Shown here piece by piece: positions 1-7,242 of a DNA stretch of 64,000 nt. Within the stretch, counting starts at the first letter, position 1. Every line of letters starts with the position of its first letter. The position numbers and the translations under genes are program-made. The stretch is taken from NCBI RefSeq assembly GCF_042466665.1, contig NZ_CP162102.1, positions 5,952,001-6,016,000 on the forward strand, read 5' to 3'. The notes under the pieces were generated by a model. That model ran no database searches. It saw nothing but the letters and a program-made list of their open reading frames with translations, and was not told where the DNA came from. The stretch is from Peterkaempfera podocarpi. Lineage in GTDB: Bacteria > Actinomycetota > Actinomycetes > Streptomycetales > Streptomycetaceae.

Positions 1-2
1 AG

Positions 3-953
3 GGCCCCCTGGTGCTGGCCTCGCTGGCCAGGGCCGGCACCCCGGTCGGCGTGCTGATACGCCGCTGGGCCGCCTACGCCCACGGGATCGACCTGCCGCA
101 CTACGCCGTCTCCATCGTCCGCGGCCGCGGCATAGACCCCGTGGCCCTGCGGTACCTCGCCGCCCAGCACGACCCGCTGAGCGTGGTCTTCCTCGACGGC
201 TGGACGGGCAAGGGCGCCATCACCCGGGAGCTCCACGAGGCCCTCGACGGCACCGGCTTCGACCCCGAACTGGCGGTCCTCGCCGACCCCGGCCGCTGTG
301 TCTCCACCTACGGCACCCGCGAGGACTTCCTCATCCCCTCCGCCTGCCTCAACTCCACTGTCTCAGGCCTGATCTCACGCACCGTCCTGCGCACCGACCT
401 GATCGGGCCCGACGACTTCCACGGCGCGAAGTACTACCGCGACCTCGCCTCCGCCGACGTCTCGGGCGCCTTCCTGGACATCGTCGCCGACCACTTCCCG
501 GCCGTCCGCGACGCCGCCGTCCAGGACGCCGTGGACCTGGTCGAAGCAGACCCCGCCGACCGCGCCCCCACCTGGGAGGGCTGGGCCGCCGTGGAGCGGA
601 TCAGCACCGAGTACGGCATCGGCAGCGTCAACCTGGTCAAGCCCGGCGTCGGCGAGACCACCCGGGTGCTGCTGCGCCGGGTGCCCTGGCGCATCCTCGC
701 CCGGCGCGGGGCGGGCGCCGACCTCGACCATGTGCGGCTGCTCGCCGCGCAGCGCGGTGTGCCCGTCGAGGAGGTCGACGAACTCCCTTACTCCTGCGTC
801 GGTCTGATCCACCCCCGGTACACCCGCGGCGCCACCGACGAGCACGGCACCGCCATCACGGCACCCGCACCCGCATCGGCACCCGCATCGGCACCCGCAT
901 CGGCATCGGCATCGATTCCGGCGCAGGCCGACCCGGCCGGTGGCGCCCGGTGA
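3..953 (+). CDS. StiP-like PRTase/PELOTA protein, 5' end outside window
   Basis: The frame is open from base 3, so the gene begins upstream; the GTG at 12 is only the first in-window start codon. The first 200 or so residues look like the phosphoribosyltransferase-type domain of the StiP family, with the motifs VVFLDGWTGKGAITREL and SACLNSTVSGL. Residues from about 205 to 280 resemble the PELOTA RNA-binding domain that closes these proteins (start VNLVKPGVGETTRVLLRR). The last 30 residues are an Ala/Pro/Ser tail encoded by repeats of acccgcatcggc. Members of this family sit in tellurium-resistance-associated gene clusters and are annotated as cysteine protease StiP; the biochemical role is unsettled. 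The next gene, a HAD hydrolase, is a typical neighbour in those clusters, which supports the call. Confidence 0.8.
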   Translation, partial: GPLVLASLARAGTPVGVLIRRWAAYAHGIDLPHYAVSIVRGRGIDPVALRYLAAQHDPLSVVFLDGWTGKGAITRELHEALDGTGFDPELAVLADPGRCVSTYGTREDFLIPSACLNSTVSGLISRTVLRTDLIGPDDFHGAKYYRDLASADVSGAFLDIVADHFPAVRDAAVQDAVDLVEADPADRAPTWEGWAAVERISTEYGIGSVNLVKPGVGETTRVLLRRVPWRILARRGAGADLDHVRLLAAQRGVPVEEVDELPYSCVGLIHPRYTRGATDEHGTAITAPAPASAPASAPASASASIPAQADPAGGAR

Positions 954-1107
954 CCACCGCGACCCCCGCCCCTGACCTGCACCGCCTCCGGAGGCGACAT
1001 ACGGTGACGACGCCCGCCCCCAGCGCCGCCGCCGCTGCCGCGCCGAACCGGGAGGCATACCCCCAGCCCCCCGCCGCCGCCCGCCCGAGCCCCGGAGGCG
1101 TTGCCCG

Positions 1108-1965
1108 GTGACCGCTCCCGCCCCCCGCTTCCTCGTCGCCAGCGACCTCGACCGCACCCTGATCTACTCGCCGCGCGCCCTCGCCCTCGGGGTCCCCGAC
1201 GAGGAGGCCCCGCGACTGCTGGCCGTCGAGGTCCACAACGGCCGGCCGCTCTCCTTCATGACCGAGCACGCCGCCGAGCTGCTGGTCGAGCTGATCCGCA
1301 ACTGCGTCTTCGTACCGGCCACCACCCGCACCCGCGCCCAGTACCAGCGGGTCAACCTTCCCGGCCCCCGGCCCGACTGGATCCCCCGGTACGCCATCTG
1401 CGCCAACGGCGGCCATCTGCTGGTGGACGGCGAAGTCGACCAGGACTGGCACCGCGATGTCCGCGACCGCCTCGCCGAGTCCTGCGCGCCGCTGCAGGAC
1501 GTGGTCCACCACCTGGCCCTCACCGCCGACCCCGAGTGGACCCTCAAACGCCGGGTCGCCGAGGACCTCTTCGCCTACCTTGTGGTCGAGCGCGAAGAGC
1601 TCCCCCACGGCTGGGTCGAGGAGCTCACCGCCTGGGCGGCGGAGCGCTCCTGGACCGTCTCCCTGCAGGGCCGCAAGGTCTATGCCGTCCCCGAGCCGCT
1701 CACCAAGAGCGCCGCCCTCGCCGAGGTGGAGCGTCGTACCGGCGCCGCCACCGTGCTCACCGCCGGCGACTCCCTGCTCGACGCCGAACTGTTGCTCGCC
1801 GCCGACGCCGGCTACCGCCCAGGGCACGGCGAACTCGCCGACACCGGCTGGACCGGCCCCGGCGTCACCGCACTCCCCCAGGTCGGGGCTTCGGCGGGGG
1901 AGGAGATCGTCCGCCGCCTGCTGGCCCGCGTCCGCGAGGGAGAACTCACCCGCGTTGGCGCCTGA
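1108..1965 (+). CDS. HAD-superfamily hydrolase (StiP/ter-associated)
   Basis: A 285-residue haloacid-dehalogenase-type phosphatase. Motif I is SDLDRTL near residues 12-18, with the nucleophile and acid/base aspartates at about 13 and 15. A late motif GDSLLD (near residue 220) fits the metal-binding HAD motif IV. The GTG start at 1108 is chosen because a GGAGG-like site (cggaggcg) lies 8 bases upstream. HAD enzymes of this size, about 155 bp behind a StiP gene, belong to the conserved tellurium-associated biosynthetic module; a phosphate-removing role on a nucleotide-like product is inferred from family knowledge. No frame damage is visible. Confidence 0.82.
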   Translation: MTAPAPRFLVASDLDRTLIYSPRALALGVPDEEAPRLLAVEVHNGRPLSFMTEHAAELLVELIRNCVFVPATTRTRAQYQRVNLPGPRPDWIPRYAICANGGHLLVDGEVDQDWHRDVRDRLAESCAPLQDVVHHLALTADPEWTLKRRVAEDLFAYLVVEREELPHGWVEELTAWAAERSWTVSLQGRKVYAVPEPLTKSAALAEVERRTGAATVLTAGDSLLDAELLLAADAGYRPGHGELADTGWTGPGVTALPQVGASAGEEIVRRLLARVREGELTRVGA

Positions 1966-2668
1966 TCGACGACCGGCCGGCCCGGCGCCGACCGGGCACC
2001 GGGACCGGCGGGGGTACGGCGGCCGCTCGGTCGTCGGCTCGCCGCCCGCCGGGCCGGGGCTGCCCGGGACACCGGGGCTGCCCGGACACCGGGCGGACGT
2101 TGAGCCGGGCAGGGCGATGCTCCGGGCGCCGCCCGCCTGGCTGTCGTCGTGTCGCGTCCGGGCTCCACTGTTCGTCCGGGGTGCCCGTTCCAGCCGGCTG
2201 CGGTTGCCCGGATCGCCGTGTCGTCCCGTGCCGCTGCCACCTGCATCGCGGTGCGGCCGGGGCTGCCCGGACACCGGGGCGCCCCCGACGCCGGGCGGTG
2301 GTCGAGCCGGGCAGGGTGACGCTCCGGGCGCCGCCCGCCTGGCTGTCGTCGTGTCGCGTCCGGGTTCCACTGTTCGTCCGGGGTGCCCGTTCCAGCCGGC
2401 TGCGGTTGCCCGGATCGCCGTGTCGTCCCGTGCCGCTGCCGTCCCCGCCGCGGTGCGACCGGGCTGACTCCGACACCGCCGTCACATCCGGGCAGCGCCG
2501 CCAATACACGGGTACCGTCTCAGCGAGTCGCAGCCGCTGGGGCGGGCTCCGCCCGGGCCGTCGCGACATCTGATCGCCGCTGCTGCTCTGTGTCCGGCTT
2601 TGTCTCCGGCGCTGTTCCTGTCGCCGCGCCGCACGGTGATCATCGCCTCATACCATGACAATCAGCCC
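1966..2668. other. 703-bp intergenic stretch, no gene seen
   Basis: No convincing reading frame in either direction; the long overlapping frames here are GC-bias artefacts with Arg/Pro/Gly-rich translations. The stretch contains a two-copy tandem repeat (separate entry). No terminator with a U-tract and no clear promoter could be picked out. Confidence 0.6.
2100..2452. repeat. Two-copy tandem repeat, 202-bp period
   Basis: A block of about 150 bp starting near 2100 recurs 202 bp downstream near 2302 almost without change. Marker: ctgttcgtccggggtgcccg begins at 2168 and again at 2370. The copies diverge after the ccgtgccgctgcc segment. The repeat lies wholly in the non-coding gap behind the HAD gene. 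It has no transposase, terminal inverted repeats or tRNA-like structure, so it is read as a local duplication. Confidence 0.8.
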
Positions 2669-4453
2669 ATGCTCAGCCGCATCGGGCGAACCGCTCCCAC
2701 CCGCACGCTTCTCGCGGTGTCCGCCGCCTATGCCGCCGCCGGACTCCTGCTGGTGCCGCCCACCCTGGGCCTCGGCTGGGACGAGATCGTCTACACCAGC
2801 CAGTACGGATCCCATGCCCCGGCCGCCTTCTTCAGCGCCCCACGCTCCCGGGGGATCCCCTTCCTCACGGCACCTGTCACCGCACTCACCGACTCCACGA
2901 CCGTCCTCCGCATCGTGCTCGCCCTGGCTGCCGCAGTCGCTCTCCACCTGGGCTTCCGTCCCTGGCTGCGGCTGGCCCCCCGCCCGAGCGCGGTACCGCT
3001 CGCCGCAGCGCTCTACGGGTCCCTGTGGGTCTCCCTCTTCTACGCGGGCTCGGCCATGCCCAACCACTACACGGCCATGGCCGCCACCGCGGCCACGGGC
3101 TACTTCCTCCTGGCCGTCCGCCGCACCGAGAGGTCTGTGGTCCCACGACTCTCGGCCTCCCCGCGCCCCGACCCCACCGATCCCGCCCGAACCGACCCCG
3201 CGCCCGCAGGCCACCCACCCGCAGGCCACCCACTCGCAGGCCACCCACCCGCAGGCCATGCGCCCGGGAAACCCAGCCACCCCGTGCCCTCCGCAGCCCA
3301 ACCGTTCCCCACACCAGGCGCCGCCCCCATCGCCGCCCCCATCGCCGCAACCCGACCCGCGTCGCCCCTGGCGACAAGCACCCCCGCGCCCACCACGGCA
3401 GCCGAACCCACGCCCCTCGCAACCCGTCCCGGCCCCCGGCGCTCCGCCGCCCTCTGGGGCTGCGCCACAGCCCTCACCATCGCGGGGCTGATGCGTCCCA
3501 GCGACGCCGTGTGGATCGCCCTGCCGCTACTGGCCGCCGCGTTGCTGGTACCGGCCTGGCGACGTCCCGCCCGGATTCCCCCCGTCGCCCCCATCGCCGC
3601 GGTGCTCGGCGGGCTGGCCGCAGGGGTCCTGCCATGGGTCGTCGAAGCCGAACTCAGCTTCGGCGGCCTGCGTGAACGTCTCCACCAGGCCCAGCAGATC
3701 CAGGGCGGCACCCGCCTCACCTTCACCCTCCCCGAGGTGCTCGCCTCAGCCGACGGCCCACTGCTGTGCCGCCCCTGCTCCGCCCCGCTCACCGCCCTGG
3801 TCTCCCCAGCCGCCCTGTGGTGGTGCGTGCTCCTGGCCTGCGCCGGGCTCGGCACCGTCGCCGCACACCGCTCCGGCCGACCCGCCACCGCATGGCTGCC
3901 GCTCGCTGTGGCCGCGTCGACCGCCGCCACATACGTCTTCCTGATCGACTACAGCGCGCCCCGGTTTCTGCTGCCCGGCTATGCGCTGCTGGCCCTGCCC
4001 GCCGCCGCAGGCATGCTGTCGCTGCTGCCGGCCGCCCGGCCCCGTCCACCCCTGCGCACGGCACTGCTGGTGCTGCTGCTCCTCGGCTACGCCGGCGTCC
4101 AGGTCGCAGTCCTCCACCGCACCGTGCGGGTGCAGGCCGAGGCCCGCAACGACTGGGCGCAACTGGCGACCGCCCTGCACCGGGCCGGGGTGTCCCCGCC
4201 GTGCGTGGTCACCGGGACCGAGGCGATCCCGGTCGCGTACTACGCCCGCTGCCGCGCCCTGGAGGTGCAGGGAAACAACGGCAACACCACCGAGGCGGCG
4301 CTGCTGGCCGAGTCCCACCGCCGGCCGACCGCCATGGTCCTGCTCGGATACCCCCCGCCCCCGTGGGCACGGGACTGGCCGGCCACCGCCCTGCACACCG
4401 GTTACCGCAAGGGCTGGCAGATGCTCCTCCCGCCCTGGACGCCGCGCCACTGA
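2669..4453 (+). CDS. Multi-pass membrane protein, GT-C glycosyltransferase-like
   Basis: About 594 residues from the ATG at 2669. This start is preferred over 2600 because the upstream residues are not membrane-like and the first transmembrane segment (residues 12-30) follows directly. Roughly ten hydrophobic segments are visible. After the first comes GLGWDEIVY, with acidic residues D38 and E39 where GT-C enzymes (PMT/ArnT-like, lipid-linked sugar donors) carry their catalytic acid. The middle holds a Pro/Ala/Thr-rich loop of about 110 residues that includes a 15-bp tandem repeat encoding AGHPP units (about 3207-3260). The C-terminal part is extracytoplasmic-like. Substrate is unknown. It stands alone, without an operon partner. 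Confidence 0.6.
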   Translation: MLSRIGRTAPTRTLLAVSAAYAAAGLLLVPPTLGLGWDEIVYTSQYGSHAPAAFFSAPRSRGIPFLTAPVTALTDSTTVLRIVLALAAAVALHLGFRPWLRLAPRPSAVPLAAALYGSLWVSLFYAGSAMPNHYTAMAATAATGYFLLAVRRTERSVVPRLSASPRPDPTDPARTDPAPAGHPPAGHPLAGHPPAGHAPGKPSHPVPSAAQPFPTPGAAPIAAPIAATRPASPLATSTPAPTTAAEPTPLATRPGPRRSAALWGCATALTIAGLMRPSDAVWIALPLLAAALLVPAWRRPARIPPVAPIAAVLGGLAAGVLPWVVEAELSFGGLRERLHQAQQIQGGTRLTFTLPEVLASADGPLLCRPCSAPLTALVSPAALWWCVLLACAGLGTVAAHRSGRPATAWLPLAVAASTAATYVFLIDYSAPRFLLPGYALLALPAAAGMLSLLPAARPRPPLRTALLVLLLLGYAGVQVAVLHRTVRVQAEARNDWAQLATALHRAGVSPPCVVTGTEAIPVAYYARCRALEVQGNNGNTTEAALLAESHRRPTAMVLLGYPPPPWARDWPATALHTGYRKGWQMLLPPWTPRH

Positions 4454-4529
4454 GCCCGGGCAGCGTCGAGCCCCGGCATGGCCGGCCACCCGGGATGCGG
4501 ATTCCGCACGCCCGTTCCAGGCTGGTGCC

Positions 4530-4775
4530 ATGAGCAGGAAGAGTCGCACATCCGTCGCCCAGGCACAGCGCGCAGTCAGGATCGGGCCGCTCGAAGCCGA
4601 CAGCCGCTACCGGCTGGTCAGCTTCGACGGCAGCCACTGGGAGCCCATGGAGCGCGAGGAGTTCGAGGCCCGCGTGCGCATGGAACTCCCCGGGATCGAC
4701 CCCCACGATCCCGAGCAGATCAGCTGGGACGACCACCCCGGGGAGTGGCCGGCCTGGCATCCCGGCGAAGCCTGA
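4530..4775 (+). CDS. Small conserved hypothetical protein
   Basis: 81 residues from the ATG at 4530, 76 bp after the membrane protein. The protein is soluble, Arg-rich at the N-terminus (MSRKSRTSVAQAQRAVRIG) and acidic with several Trp residues at the C-terminus (WDDHPGEWPAWHPG). No family is recognised. Codon third positions are strongly GC-biased in this frame, which supports coding. No RBS is obvious. Confidence 0.5.
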   Translation: MSRKSRTSVAQAQRAVRIGPLEADSRYRLVSFDGSHWEPMEREEFEARVRMELPGIDPHDPEQISWDDHPGEWPAWHPGEA

Positions 4776-4801
4776 CCACCGGGCACACCGGCGAGCGCGG
4801 G

Positions 4802-5026
4802 TCAGCCGCAGCAGCCCCCGCCGCAGCAGCCCCCGCCACCGGAGGCGGGAGCAGGCGCCGCCGCGCCTCCGCCGGACGCCGTGCCGGTCACGGCGACGGT
4901 GGAGAGCAGCTTCACGGTGTCCTCGTGACCCTGCGGACACAGCGCCGGGGCGTTGGCCTGGGACATGGGACGGCGCAGCTCGAACGTGGCGCCGCAGGAG
5001 CGGCAGCGGAAGTCATAGCGAGGCAT
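4802..5026 (-). CDS. FmdB-family zinc ribbon protein
   Basis: A 74-residue protein beginning MPRYDFRCRSCGATFEL; this internal ATG at 5026 matches the family start, so the longer frame to 5080 is rejected. Cys8 and Cys11 form the first zinc knuckle; Cys30 and His34 (CPQGH) would complete the site, with His in place of the usual second-knuckle Cys. The tail is Gly/Ala-rich and ends in two CC pairs (GGGGCCGGGCCG), as in many actinobacterial FmdB-like proteins. Named after FmdB of the formamidase operon; the function is probably regulatory but unproved. Confidence 0.85.
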   Translation of the reverse strand: MPRYDFRCRSCGATFELRRPMSQANAPALCPQGHEDTVKLLSTVAVTGTASGGGAAAPAPASGGGGCCGGGCCG

Positions 5027-5153
5027 GGCGACAGCGTACCCAGCACCTCCGACGCCGTGCAGAACCGACTGCGGCCGCACCGGAGGCCGTCAGCGCAACC
5101 GACCCCGACCCGCGCCCACGCCGTGCACCCCCGGCTTCGCGCCCCTGACGACG

Positions 5154-6629
5154 TCAGTGGCCGGAGCCCATGTCCTCCCGGATCTGCTGAACCACCTGCG
5201 CGGCGGCCTCCCGGACCCCAGCCGTCTCGCGCAGAAAGTGCCAGTAGTCAGGATGCCGCCCGGTCAGCCCCTCCACCGCCCGGTCCAGCCGCCCCACAGC
5301 GGCGTCCAACGGCCCCGCGTGCCGTGGGTCCGGCGCACTGCGGCCCGCCATCGCCAGCCGCTGCGCATCCCGCACCGCGAAACGCGTACGGTCGATCTCG
5401 GCCTTGGGGTCCCGCTCCACCTCGGTCAGCTGCCGCAGCCGCTCCCCCACCGCGGCCACCGCCCCGTCGGAGGTGTTCAGCAGCGCCCGGGCTGTCCCAA
5501 GGGCCGCCGTGGCATCCGCCCACCGCTGGCCGTCCCTCGCCGTCGCAGCCTCGTCCAGCTTGACCCGGGCCGCCTTCACCGACTCCGCCGTCTGCTGCGG
5601 CACCCGCTGGAGATCCTGCCAGCACTCCGAACTGAACCGCCGCCGCAGCTCACTGAGCGTCGGCTCCACCGTCCCCGCCTTGGTCTCCAACGCCTCCATC
5701 CGGGTACGCAGGCTCACCACCCGGCGGTCGATCTCCCGCGCCCGCTCCGGCAGATGCTCGGCCTCGCCCCGGACCGTCTCCGCCCGCCGCATGACCTCGC
5801 CGGCCCGCCGCAGCGTCTCCTGCACGCCGTGCCGCCCGGCACCCTCATTGAGCAGGGTCAGCTCCGGACCGAGCGCCGCCAGCTGTCGAGCCGGTTCGTC
5901 CGCCCGCAGCCCGGCCTCCCGTACCGCGTCCAGCGCGGCCGTCGCCGCCAGCAGCGCCTGCTTCGCCCGCTCCACCGCGGGTGCCACCTGCGCCAACTGC
6001 GACTCCGCCCGGCTGAGCAGCGGCTCCAGCGTCCGGTGGTACTTCTCCAGCTCGTCCTTCATCCGCAGCAGCTGCTGCCGCGACTGCTCCAGCTCCCGGC
6101 GCGCCCGCGCCGCCACCCCCGTGTCCAGCTCGGTGGCGTCCAGGTCGTGGGCATCCAGCGCCGCGATGTAGGCCCCACTGGTCTCATCCACCCGCCGCGA
6201 CAGCTCGTCGAACTCGCCGACCGCGCGCTGCGCGATCGGCGACGAGTCGACGGCCTTCACGGTCTCCACCGAGATCCGGACATCCCGCTGCGTCGAGTCC
6301 AGCTCATAGAAGGCCTGCGCCGCGGCGTCCTTGGCCGCCTGCGCATCCGCCCGCATGTTCTCGTTGCGCCGCCACCACGAGCGCGTACCGCCACCCGCGA
6401 ACGACCCCGGCAGCGCCGCCACCCCCACGGCAGCCACCACCAGCCCGGCCCCCAACTGCACGACCAGCTCACTCAGCGCAGACCTGCGGCACCCCCGCGT
6501 GATTCCCGCCGTCACATCGCACTCCCGCTCGCCCACGCCCGGCACCCAGGCGCCCTGCCCGTACGACAGTGCGACCACCGGCCTGCTGATCCACTCCCCA
6601 TTGTCCCCGATCACATCCTCCCACCCCAC
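5154..6629 (-). CDS. Membrane-anchored coiled-coil protein
   Basis: Up to 491 residues. One hydrophobic segment (about residues 57-75, VVQLGAGLVVAAVGVAALPG) is followed by an Ala/Glu/Arg/Leu-rich, heptad-like region over most of the remaining 400 residues, with conserved-looking pieces TRSWWRRNENMRADAQAAKDAAAQ and HPDYWHFL. The true start is probably downstream of 6629: GTG codons at 6515 and 6461 would place the membrane segment at the N-terminus as in related Streptomyces proteins. A cytoplasmic or surface coiled coil tethered by one helix fits; the function is unknown. It is convergent with nothing and lies just before the tRNA. Confidence 0.7.
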   Translation of the reverse strand: MGWEDVIGDNGEWISRPVVALSYGQGAWVPGVGERECDVTAGITRGCRRSALSELVVQLGAGLVVAAVGVAALPGSFAGGGTRSWWRRNENMRADAQAAKDAAAQAFYELDSTQRDVRISVETVKAVDSSPIAQRAVGEFDELSRRVDETSGAYIAALDAHDLDATELDTGVAARARRELEQSRQQLLRMKDELEKYHRTLEPLLSRAESQLAQVAPAVERAKQALLAATAALDAVREAGLRADEPARQLAALGPELTLLNEGAGRHGVQETLRRAGEVMRRAETVRGEAEHLPERAREIDRRVVSLRTRMEALETKAGTVEPTLSELRRRFSSECWQDLQRVPQQTAESVKAARVKLDEAATARDGQRWADATAALGTARALLNTSDGAVAAVGERLRQLTEVERDPKAEIDRTRFAVRDAQRLAMAGRSAPDPRHAGPLDAAVGRLDRAVEGLTGRHPDYWHFLRETAGVREAAAQVVQQIREDMGSGH

Positions 6630-6749
6630 CCCCGCGACACCCCCGGCCCCGGCCCACCCCTACCCGCCCACCGCAGCGAACCACCCTCGAGACCAGGTAC
6701 GCTTGCCTCTCGCCGTGTACGTGCCGCTCCCGAGCGCCCACGTCCGCGC

Positions 6750-6821
6750 GGGCGCATAGCTCAGTGGTAGAGCACTGCTCTTACAAAGCAGGGGTCGGCG
6801 GTTCGAAACCGTCTGCGCCCA
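6750..6821 (+). tRNA. tRNA-Val (anticodon UAC)
   Basis: A complete cloverleaf: acceptor GGGCGCA pairs with TGCGCCC, the D-arm is GCTC/GAGC, the anticodon stem CTGCT/AGCAG encloses the loop CTTACAA with anticodon TAC at 6782-6784, and the T-arm GGCGG/CCGTC has the loop TTCGAAA. The discriminator is A6821; the following CCC means the CCA end is not exactly encoded. The 3' half from the anticodon loop onward is repeated at 27092 and 38279, so this tRNA served as an integration site. Confidence 0.95.
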
Positions 6822-6852
6822 CCCTTGCAGGCCTCTGACCTGCAGTTTTGCC
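6780..6852 (+). repeat. attL-like site: 3' half of tRNA-Val plus downstream flank
   Basis: Bases 6780-6843 are identical to 27092-27155 (64 bp), and the first 63 bases match 38279-38341. With one or two mismatches the identity extends to 6852 (gttttgcc). The repeat begins at the first base of the anticodon loop and runs about 31 bp past the tRNA end. This is the usual layout of a tRNA-integrated element in which the tRNA is rebuilt at one border. Confidence 0.85.
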
Positions 6853-7200
6853 AATATCGAGCCTCAGCGGCCTTGGTGATTTGCCCCTTTTGTAGATGCC
6901 GGTGAGCGTAAATGCAGGGCTGCGAGGTTTTCGTGGCGAGTGATGATCTTGCGGGGTTTGGGGCTCTGGCCTGCGGCTTTGCTGGCCAGCGCCACGCCGT
7001 AGTGGATGCGCTTCTACCGCGCGCGTGAGGTTTGCGGACCTGGCGGGATATGGACGCTGACGTGCTGGTTATGAGGTTGGCGGCGGCTTGGAAGCCAGGT
7101 CGCGGCGTGAGTGGTGAGCGTCGCGAGAGCGATTCCCCTGTGAAGAAGCTCAAGGATTCCTGCCCCCGCGGGGGCCTTGGGGGCCTTGGGGGTGCAGTGA
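6853..7200. other. 348-bp gap, no gene seen
   Basis: No recognisable protein in any frame. It holds a 14-bp perfect palindrome (gcccccgcgggggc, 7162-7175) and short variants of the phrase tgcggctttg that also occurs beyond the other two att copies. It is probably the eroded inner border of the integrated element. Confidence 0.5.
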
Positions 7201-7228
7201 GGCCCGCCCCGCTGGTGCGGGGCGGGCC
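7201..7228 (-). terminator. Strong hairpin terminator
   Basis: A perfect 12-bp stem: ggcccgccccgc (7201-7212), loop tggt, gcggggcgggcc (7217-7228). It sits 15 bp beyond the stop codon of the large minus-strand gene. No T-run follows, as is common in high-GC actinobacteria. Confidence 0.8.
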
Positions 7229-7242
7229 CGGTGACTGCGGGG

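Noticed and set aside
856..2370. 504-codon minus-strand frame over the HAD gene and repeat
   Set aside because: Low-complexity translation that spans an evident gene in antisense and a tandem repeat.
2100..2452. CRISPR-like repeat
   Set aside because: Two long copies of about 150 bp, no short repeats with unique spacers and no cas genes in the window.
7162..7175. Palindrome gcccccgcgggggc as a terminator or operator
   Set aside because: No loop is possible and it is near no gene end; kept only as a note in the gap entry.
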